DNA from: CAWFFV01 sp963814985
GTDB taxonomy: Bacteria > Chloroflexota > Ktedonobacteria > Ktedonobacterales > Ktedonobacteraceae
Direction of reading: 5' to 3'
Length of the DNA stretch: 19,495 bases
Assembly (NCBI GenBank): GCA_963814985.1
Contig: CAWFFV010000008.1
Span: 1-19,495, forward strand
The notes below the pieces were generated by a model, which had not been told where the DNA came from, ran no database searches, and worked only from the letters and a program-made list of their open reading frames with translations. Of the stretch, positions 14,787 through 19,495 are shown in pieces (within the stretch, counting starts at the first letter, position 1; the number at the start of each line of letters is the position of its first letter). A program made the position numbers and the translations under genes.

Positions 14787-15729
14787 CCTTTGAACCCCCT
14801 GCCTAAGATATCTTGCCAGCATTCAACTGCTTCGGCCTTGGTTGTGGCGTACTTGGCCTCGCCAAGAGCATTAAGCGCTTCGTGCGCCGCCTTGACAATA
14901 GCCTGGCGGTCTGCTTCTCCGTAGTTCTTGGCAACGTTGTTGTCTGGATTGACCGGATCAAAGATCTCGATAACGCCGGTATTGTCAGTAGGCAACTTCC
15001 TGCGGAGTAATGCTCGGTAAAGAATATACGCTCCTTCAGTCCGCTCTTAACGATGTACGCAAAGAAGTTTTCGAGCGCTGTTGGATAGTCGGCCAGCGAG
15101 ATGCCGGTTGCAGCCAACCGTGCCCACAGCAATTCGATCATGAAAGATTTAAAGCGCAGATCCTTTTCCCGCTTCCACCACTTAACAATGCGGATAAGCT
15201 GTTTGTAGTCATCACCGTAGAGTTGCTTTCGGTCTCTCATAAATTTAAGGTGTAAGGGGATACTGGTTAGTAACCGCTGGCCAGTACCCTTGCGCACCAG
15301 CCACCCACGATCTTCTTCATCACCCTCATAAAGCACAGGGACTACATCCACGTTAAGGCCAGTGCCACGGAAATTGATTGTGACGCAGTGGGTCTTAGGC
15401 TCGAATTGTTCGGGCTTCATGTTGGGGTTCGCTTCAGCCAAACGCTCTGCTAGCCACGGAATGAGTTCGCTATCGGCCTTCGGAGCAGCTCCCTCTTTGA
15501 CATATACCGCCACATCCAAATCATTAACGGTACGCAGTGCTGTGCCCTTGGCGACGCTGCCAGCATGCAGCATTTTGATCAGATCAAATGCAGGGTCTTC
15601 GGCGATCTTTGCTTCTAGGCGATCACGTAATTGGTTAACCTGTCGTCGATGCTTTTTGGCGGTTTCCTTAGGGAGATTGACCCTCTCTACCACAAACCAC
15701 GCGATATCACTGTGCGTAATTTCACTCAT
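14783..15729 (-). pseudogene. cdnC: CBASS CD-NTase, CdnC-like cyclic oligonucleotide synthase, frameshifted
   Basis: The enzyme would make a cyclic oligonucleotide, probably cyclic tri-AMP as in the E. coli CdnC/NucC pair. The nucleotidyltransferase signature is complete: AGSVAKGTALRTVNDLDVAV (Gly57, Ser58, Asp70, Asp72) and GLNVDVVPVLY (Asp128). Then follow SIPLHLKFM, FKSFMIELLWARLA and ALENFFAYIV. After HYSAG the first frame turns to nonsense. The second frame continues KLPTDNTGVIEIFDPVNPDN, the conserved CD-NTase C-terminus, to 14783. Adding one A to GGAAG near 14998-15003 (GGA-AAG-TTG) restores a 315-aa protein, the expected size. ATG 15729 has no clear ribosome site. It is first in the operon and overlaps HORMA by ATGA. 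Confidence 0.88.
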
Positions 15730-15914
15730 TTTGTTATTTCTTATACCCCCAATCCGTTCATCAGGTTACATTGTTTTTAAGTAGTCCAGAGTCTAATGTT
15801 GTGTGAAAATCCAGCACTATCGATTTAGCGGCAAAAGGGGCTGAAAGACCTTTTTGTTTGTCGCGGAATCGGCTCATGTGTGCAGACGGCAGACGAACTG
15901 CCCAGCTAAAAGCG

Positions 15915-15938
15915 ATGGCATCCTAGCAGGAGTGCCAT
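15915..15938 (-). other. Hairpin in the predicted 5' leader of the CBASS mRNA
   Basis: ATGGCATCCT-agc-AGGA-g-TGCCAT forms a 10-bp stem with one bulged base, beginning roughly 17 bases after the predicted transcription start. On the minus strand it is followed by CGCTTTTAG, so it could be an attenuator. It contains GGAGTGCCA, the inverse of TGGCACTCC in the CIRCE-like element. The rest of the 373-bp gap 15730-16102 has no long ORF. Confidence 0.4.
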
Positions 15939-15961
15939 TACCTTCACTTACGGTACGTGCA

Positions 15962-15991
15962 ATTATAACAGATGGGCTGGCACTCCGTCAA
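15962..15991 (-). promoter_or_regulatory. Promoter of the CBASS operon
   Basis: On the minus strand TTGACG (15986-15991) and a perfect TATAAT (15962-15967) are separated by 18 bp. They point toward the CD-NTase start at 15729. The leader would be about 225 nt. The -35 box lies within the CIRCE-like operator. Confidence 0.65.
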
Positions 15992-16003
15992 TTAGAGTGC
16001 TAA
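15977..16003. promoter_or_regulatory. CIRCE-like operator (HrcA heat-shock repressor site)
   Basis: The sequence is CTGGCACTC, nine bases (CGTCAATTA), then GAGTGCTAA. The CIRCE consensus is TTAGCACTC-N9-GAGTGCTAA: the right half matches 9 of 9, the left half 7 of 9, and the spacer length is exact. HrcA bound here would cover the -35 box of the CBASS promoter. No groES, groEL, dnaK or hrcA gene is in the window. Confidence 0.7.
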
Positions 16004-16102
16004 TAGCCAATACATTCAGTAAAAGAACCCTATTATTGCGACCGTAACAAGTAAGCATAGCCACACACTCATCTATTCCGTTTTGGAGCATGATATCCGG
16101 TA

Positions 16103-16300
16103 ATGAACAGTCGCCATAACGAAGAAAGTCAGACTATACTGATAAAAGGCGATCAGCAAATCATAGTTGGCCTTATGGGCGACTCAGATTGTATCCTAAG
16201 TATGCGTCAGCCGAGTTACGATAGGCCGTTGCCCAGTGACTTGGTGAGGTATGCTACCAGAGGCTGGATACTCCCTACCCACCCAGATAAAAAGATATGA
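16103..16300 (+). CDS. Possible small hypothetical protein
   Basis: This 65-aa frame (MNSRHNEESQTILIKGDQQI...) is not recognised. It ends in ATGA shared with the start of the next ORF, which favours a coupled pair. A weak purine-rich site (ATCCGGTA) precedes the ATG. It lies on the far side of the CIRCE-like element from the CBASS operon and points away from it. I saw no convincing rightward promoter, so the call is tentative. Confidence 0.35.
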   Translation: MNSRHNEESQTILIKGDQQIIVGLMGDSDCILSMRQPSYDRPLPSDLVRYATRGWILPTHPDKKI

Positions 16301-16533
16301 TTGTATGGGCTGGTACTATGCCTCCGGCACCAGGGCAACGCATTTATGGCGTGTTTCTGCAGGTTGTGTGGTTGGTGATGGGCAAAGGCTGCAAAACGAT
16401 GTTGGAGCGGGCTGTAGCAGCCTCCAGTGAGGGCAGGAGAGGCTTTGTGGTGAGGACTATGCAGGAAACAATAGAGTATTTACGGAAATTGAAAGACCAG
16501 ATGTTTTTTGTTGAAATCCCCCGCAGTTCTTAA
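16297..16533 (+). CDS. Possible small hypothetical protein coupled to the previous ORF
   Basis: This 78-aa frame starts within the stop of the upstream ORF (ATGA). It has a hydrophobic segment (YGVFLQVVWLVMG, about 17-29) and a charged helical second half (RGFVVRTMQETIEYLRKLKDQMF). No family is recognised. The following 284 bases (16534-16817) hold no gene I can support. Confidence 0.35.
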   Translation: MIVWAGTMPPAPGQRIYGVFLQVVWLVMGKGCKTMLERAVAASSEGRRGFVVRTMQETIEYLRKLKDQMFFVEIPRSS

Positions 16534-16764
16534 ACAATCATTTCTTAAACAAGGACTTCTTACAATTACTTCTTGCTGCCGTATCTGTTGGAAATTGTCT
16601 GGATGGACTGCGCGTGAGCTTGACGACGCTCTGCACTGCCAGCCGTTTGGCTGTAATGATGCTCCATGGGGGGCTAAGTTTGACAGATTTAAGAGCCTAT
16701 GGCGTAAAGGCTTGTGCTTTGGTGTGAGTATTGTATGGCTACTACACAGATACCAATGCAAACA

Positions 16765-16781
16765 GCCGGTTGCAAACCGGC
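16765..16781 (-). terminator. Hairpin after the 184-aa gene
   Basis: GCCGGTT-gca-AACCGGC lies 37 bases past the stop of the minus-strand gene. It is nested inside CAAACA and TGTTTG arms. The T run is poor, so it is a moderate terminator candidate. Confidence 0.4.
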
Positions 16782-16817
16782 AATGGTTGTTTGTTGGTTT
16801 GATTAAGCTACGGCTGT

Positions 16818-17372
16818 CTATGCTGGCTTCTTGGTGAGGGAGAAGAATAATCCCGTGGGGTTCTTTATGCCTACTCCCTGCTCTGTGGCTATGCCCAAGA
16901 ACCGCATGATGCTGCCTTTAAGTCTCCAGGCCAGTGCTAGTATTGCTTTGGTGCTTTCTGGCTTGAGTTTGAGTTTATCCATGACCTCACGTGTATGACG
17001 ACGGGCGTCCCAAGTATCGTGTACCATCTTGAGGGTTTTGGTGTGCCAGTTGCCTGCTTTGCGGCTGATCATGGCGGCAAACAGGTGGAATGGGCTTTTT
17101 TTAGCAGTGGCCAGTGCTATCTCTGCTGCTGTTTCTAGTTCTGCTCCGTACCCTTGCTCATAGAGTTCTTTGACGCGGGTATCCATGAAGCCTGGCAGGT
17201 TGACTACCTTCTCTAGTAGTTGGCACAGTTCATACCATCCCTTACTGGATGGACGGATTAATATTGGTTGGGTGGTTGGTTCGAAGATCTGTACTGTTTC
17301 TGAGATGTTTGATTGTTTTTGTTTTAATTGCTCAAAGCGTTCTACGAATACGTTTGATACTGGTGTGCTCAT
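16818..17372 (-). CDS. Hypothetical protein near the partition locus
   Basis: This is a 184-aa protein of unknown family. The N-terminal third is helical and polar (FVERFEQLKQKQSNISETVQ). The middle contains GWYELCQLLEKVVNLPGFMDT and AAEIALATAKKSPFHLFAAM. The C-terminal part is strongly basic (KTLKMVHDTWDARRHTREVM, then WRLKGSIMRFLGIATEQG), which suggests nucleic-acid binding. AAGGAGAGTGGAGTA precedes the ATG. Its place beside parAB and a hairpin-rich intergenic region makes a replication or copy-control role possible, but no motif proves it. Confidence 0.65.
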   Translation of the reverse strand: MSTPVSNVFVERFEQLKQKQSNISETVQIFEPTTQPILIRPSSKGWYELCQLLEKVVNLPGFMDTRVKELYEQGYGAELETAAEIALATAKKSPFHLFAAMISRKAGNWHTKTLKMVHDTWDARRHTREVMDKLKLKPESTKAILALAWRLKGSIMRFLGIATEQGVGIKNPTGLFFSLTKKPA

Positions 17373-17466
17373 TACTCCACTCTCCTTTTAGGGCACAGCA
17401 AACTAAGCCATAAGGTGTTAATCTGGGCCGTGCGTTGGTTGATGTGGTGTAGTTATATAAAAAGAG

Positions 17467-17488
17467 AAAACCCCTGGGTGGGGGTTTT
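17467..17488 (-). terminator. Intrinsic terminator of the parAB operon
   Basis: AAAACCCC (17467-17474) and GGGGTTTT (17481-17488) form an 8-bp stem with a 6-base loop. On the minus strand it is followed by CTCTTTTTAT. It would end transcription coming from parAB before the 184-aa gene. Confidence 0.7.
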
Positions 17489-17492
17489 GCAC

Positions 17493-17640
17493 GTAAGTTT
17501 ACAATTCGTCGTTAAGACAATTCTAACTTACCCGCCCTCTCCAGTCAATAGACCAAGCGGTTTTAACTACCCCCGATTGTGTAACCTAACTCATAAGCTC
17601 TAGAAACAACGACGAATCGTAAAGCTTCACGATGCTAAGT
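17493..17640. other. Intergenic region rich in interleaved inverted repeats
   Basis: Several pairs interlock: GTAAGTT (17493-17499) with AACTTAC (17525-17531); ATTCGTCGTT (17504-17513) with AACGACGAAT (17608-17617); and ATCGT with ACGAT flanking AAAGCTTC near 17616-17633. No ORF is supported in 17373-17691. Such alternative pairings fit an antisense RNA, a replication origin or a leader RNA. Confidence 0.4.
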
Positions 17641-17691
17641 TGTTTTAATCATAACGCGAGAAGCACTTTATTACAAATATGGCGCTTGCGG

Positions 17692-18030
17692 TTAATCTAT
17701 TACTTTGCTTTTGCGTTCGGCGAAGTACTCATCAATAGCAGTTTGCACTATGTCGTAGTCGCTACAGTCTTTCTCGATGGCCTCATACTGAACGCATTTA
17801 ATCGACTCTGGTCGTAAGTAAGTAGCATAACGTTTTAAGGCTGGTTTTTTCGGTAGTTCTTCGTCTATAGCCTCAATCTGTGGTACAGATTGACCGATTG
17901 TTTCCTTGTTTCCTTGTTGGTTTGTTTCTATCACGTTTGCTTCTGTTAAAGGCTGCGGTCGGATTGCTTCAGGCGCTATTGCTTCGCGTTGGCCAAGTGG
18001 ATTGCGGACGATCAATTGCTTTTTTGTCAT
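17692..18030 (-). CDS. parB: ParB-like partition protein with ribbon-helix-helix C-terminus
   Basis: This small protein (112 aa) follows parA directly, the stop and start forming TAGATG, so translation is coupled. The N-terminal 70 residues are polar and probably disordered (AIAPEAIRPQPLTEANVIE...). The C-terminal 45 residues (KRYATYLRPESIKCVQYEA, then CSDYDIVQTAIDEYFAER) have the pattern of a ribbon-helix-helix DNA-binding domain. This fits the centromere-binding partner of small ParA proteins (type Ib). It should bind GAAACA-type repeats upstream of parA and may repress the operon. Three TGTTTC-type sequences also occur within its own coding sequence (17898-17929). Confidence 0.72.
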   Translation of the reverse strand: MTKKQLIVRNPLGQREAIAPEAIRPQPLTEANVIETNQQGNKETIGQSVPQIEAIDEELPKKPALKRYATYLRPESIKCVQYEAIEKDCSDYDIVQTAIDEYFAERKSKVID

Positions 18031-18819
18031 CTAAATAAACTCTCTCGCTAGTTGATCGTACACGACACTGCCTGGATGTACTGGGTCGTAGAGAATAATT
18101 GGCTGTCCGGCTGAAGCAGCCTCTTGATGAGCTACAGCGAGGCCAACCATGAAGGGATATACGAGGTGGGGTGTGTGTTGTCTGACCTGCTCAATGTATG
18201 TTTTGTGAATATTGACGCCGATGTTTACTTTAGTCATCAGGATACCCTTAATATGTAAGTCTGGGTTAATCCCTTGCGCCATCTCTAACTTATTGAGGGC
18301 GTCAGCCAAGCCGCGCACAGACAAATAGTGTGCCTCCAAAGGTATAACTATCTCTTTAGCGTAGGCCAGGATGTTCCATGTCAAGCCAGACTCCTGTGGT
18401 GGCGAGTCGATAATGATGTAGTCGTAATGTTCCTCGATAGGTTCCAGAATGTCGCGCACAATCTGGTAACGCGGGCCTTTCATGCTGGGTATATTTTCGG
18501 CTAAGTTAGGATGTGATGGTAACAAATCAACGCCAGATTCAGTCTGCAAGATAACATCATGCGTGCTTACGCTGACATCATTTAACAGGTTGTTGATATT
18601 ACGATCTGTTGCTTCAGGATCAATGCCCAGAAACGCCGTAGCGCTGGCCTGCGGGTCGAAATCAACGAGCAGCACCCGCTTGCCGTGATTAACATGCAAT
18701 GCAGCGGCCAAGTTTACCGCTGTGGTGGTTTTGCCAACCCCACCTTTTGGTATAAAGATTGCAATTCTGCGTGCTGCCATAGGTATTTTTGTTTTGTTTC
18801 CTTGTTTCTCTAGTAACAT
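18031..18819 (-). CDS. parA: ParA-family partition ATPase
   Basis: ParA ATPases form dynamic gradients on the nucleoid and move plasmids bound by ParB. The deviant Walker A motif is PKGGVGKTTTAVNL, Walker A' is VDFDPQASAT, and Walker B is YDYIIIDSPP. The first in-frame ATG is at 18819; ATG 18780 (MAARRIAIF...) would give 249 aa, starts exactly where the conserved domain begins, and follows AAGGAAAC-rich sequence. There is no N-terminal helix-turn-helix domain, so it belongs to the small class (type Ib). An 8-bp inverted repeat (18812-18833) covers the upstream start, which could be an operator. Confidence 0.92.
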   Translation of the reverse strand: MLLEKQGNKTKIPMAARRIAIFIPKGGVGKTTTAVNLAAALHVNHGKRVLLVDFDPQASATAFLGIDPEATDRNINNLLNDVSVSTHDVILQTESGVDLLPSHPNLAENIPSMKGPRYQIVRDILEPIEEHYDYIIIDSPPQESGLTWNILAYAKEIVIPLEAHYLSVRGLADALNKLEMAQGINPDLHIKGILMTKVNIGVNIHKTYIEQVRQHTPHLVYPFMVGLAVAHQEAASAGQPIILYDPVHPGSVVYDQLAREFI

Positions 18820-18833
18820 TTCTGCATGTTACT
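18812..18833. promoter_or_regulatory. Inverted repeat at the parA start
   Basis: AGTAACAT, six bases, then ATGTTACT form perfect 8-bp arms overlapping the more distal parA ATG (18819). It could be an operator for ParA or ParB autoregulation or an mRNA hairpin limiting translation. Confidence 0.4.
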
Positions 18834-18864
18834 TACTGACTTATTACGAATTACTTTATCAACA

Positions 18865-18977
18865 AAGAAACTTAGAAACAATAGCCAAAAGCTAATAAAG
18901 AAACATACTTACTTAATAATAAAGCAACTAGTTGGGATAGTACTTTGCGTACATGTTTCTAAAGAAACATAGAAACA
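18865..18977. repeat. GAAACA repeat cluster upstream of parA, candidate centromere (parS) or iteron region
   Basis: AGAAAC(A) occurs at 18866-18871, 18874-18880, 18899-18905, 18963-18969 and 18971-18977, and inverted at 18954-18960. The pair 18953-18970 forms the palindrome ATGTTTCT-aa-AGAAACAT. More copies lie at 18794-18808 and inside parB (17898-17929). Direct and inverted short repeats next to parAB are typical partition sites. Confidence 0.6.
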
Positions 18978-19073
18978 CCTATAGCTGACTATGTATGAAT
19001 TTCGGTGACACCCTGGGTTGGTGTTGAGATGGAGGCTTGAGTGAGGCTGTGTAAATGTCTACAAAAAGGTTAG

Positions 19074-19359
19074 TAGGGCAGGTAAGCAGCTTGCGGTCCT
19101 AATAAAAAGCTACCCTCCGCATCTGTTCGCCCATTTTGAGGTAATGGCAGAACCAAACGCAAGTAGTCTTACGTCAGTAATCTCTATTGTAGAGAACTAC
19201 TACTCCATCCCGCCGCATCCAAGCCGTCGCCATATACAACTGCTCTCTCGTAATAGGGCAGGTAACATACATAACCCTACAAACCGGTGCATACCGACAA
19301 AGCTGCTCAACACTAGCAGGTTGTGTCAATACTTAGTGTGTAAAAACCTTGGGCAGGTA
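19074..19359 (+). repeat. Three copies of GGGCAGGTA in the right-hand intergenic region
   Basis: TAGGGCAGGTAA occurs at 19074-19085 and again exactly 180 bases later at 19254-19265. GGGCAGGTA recurs at 19351-19359. The 500-base stretch 18980-19495 has no convincing gene; a 77-aa frame at 19144-19377 lacks support. They may be iterons. Confidence 0.3.
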
Positions 19360-19383
19360 CAATCATTTAGTTATTAATGTTAA

Positions 19384-19430
19384 GGTATAGTAAGCAGGCT
19401 GTAGGGAACCGGAAGCCTGCTTACTATACC
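19384..19430. repeat. Large perfect hairpin (17-bp arms)
   Basis: GGTATAGTAAGCAGGCT (19384-19400) and its exact complement (19414-19430) flank a 13-base loop. There is no T run and no adjacent gene end, so it is not an ordinary terminator. Candidates are a transfer or replication origin hairpin or a mobile-element end. Confidence 0.55.
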
Positions 19431-19495
19431 ATGGTTCGCGTGTTAATCTCGTTTGTAGACTTTCGTTGCTTTTTGTGTTTTAACGCATATATACG

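Noticed and set aside
15362..15784. 140-aa plus-strand ORF over the CD-NTase
   Set aside because: It is antisense to the catalytic part of the CD-NTase, which has all expected motifs; there is no ribosome site.
15977..16003. CIRCE-like element as operator for the small plus-strand ORFs at 16103
   Set aside because: No rightward promoter boxes were found near it, while the leftward promoter overlaps it exactly.
16508..16837. 109-aa plus-strand ORF
   Set aside because: It overlaps the preceding ORF and the end of the minus-strand 184-aa gene, and has no ribosome site or known motif.
18865..18977. CRISPR array
   Set aside because: The repeated units are only about 7 bases, irregularly spaced and partly inverted; no regular spacers.
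19144..19377. 77-aa plus-strand ORF
   Set aside because: GAGG is only two bases from the ATG, the composition is unremarkable and it spans the GGGCAGGTA repeats; too weak to call.
1..19495. tRNA or rRNA genes
   Set aside because: No cloverleaf with a TTCRA-type arm and no rRNA-like segment was recognised by eye on either strand; a covariance-model scan was not possible here.

Overview
The window looks like a moderate-GC bacterial sequence, most likely from a filamentous soil Chloroflexota such as a Ktedonobacteria relative. That is inference: it rests on the DUF5682/VWA gene pair, the Replic_Relax/TraG/ParA backbone and the density of insertion sequences and palindromic repeats. No rRNA or other phylogenetic marker is present.

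Layout. (1) 1-1640: an IS4-family insertion sequence (68-1584) sits inside a degenerate copy of a palindromic repeat. (2) 1640-3460: a DJ-1/PfpI-family gene, a second, better preserved copy of that repeat carrying a 53-bp near-perfect palindrome, and a hicBA toxin-antitoxin operon. (3) 3470-6970: a DUF5682 gene and a VWA gene on the minus strand, two members of a conserved MoxR/VWA cluster without the AAA+ ATPase; both carry single-base frameshifts. (4) 7086-10392: a minus-strand operon of plasmid or integrative-element type: a two-helix membrane protein, a TraG/VirD4-like ATPase interrupted by one in-frame stop, a Replic_Relax protein and a small coupled ORF. (5) 10631-12302: a beta-class DNA methyltransferase, apparently leaderless, and an unknown protein. 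(6) 12603-16003: a HORMA/TRIP13-type (type III) CBASS anti-phage operon ordered CD-NTase (CdnC-like), HORMA (Cap7), TRIP13-like ATPase (Cap6), NucC nuclease. The CD-NTase and TRIP13 frames each carry a one-base indel. (7) 16100-19495: small unknown ORFs, a 184-aa unknown protein, parAB partition genes with a centromere-like repeat cluster, and a repeat- and hairpin-rich right end. Regions 4-7 together look like one plasmid or integrated element.

How the parts work together: parAB would segregate the element, while the TraG-like ATPase and Replic_Relax protein suggest transfer and replication functions. The methyltransferase and CBASS are defence or modification cargo. In CBASS, HORMA would sense phage protein peptides and activate CdnC to make a cyclic trinucleotide that switches on NucC to destroy DNA, with the TRIP13-like ATPase resetting HORMA.

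The most unusual observation is a near-consensus CIRCE element (the operator of the heat-shock repressor HrcA) at 15977-16003. A well-formed promoter pointing at the CBASS operon has its -35 box inside the CIRCE spacer, which suggests that this defence operon may be controlled by protein-folding stress. A second theme is that five otherwise complete genes are each broken by a single base change, which could be assembly error or recent decay.
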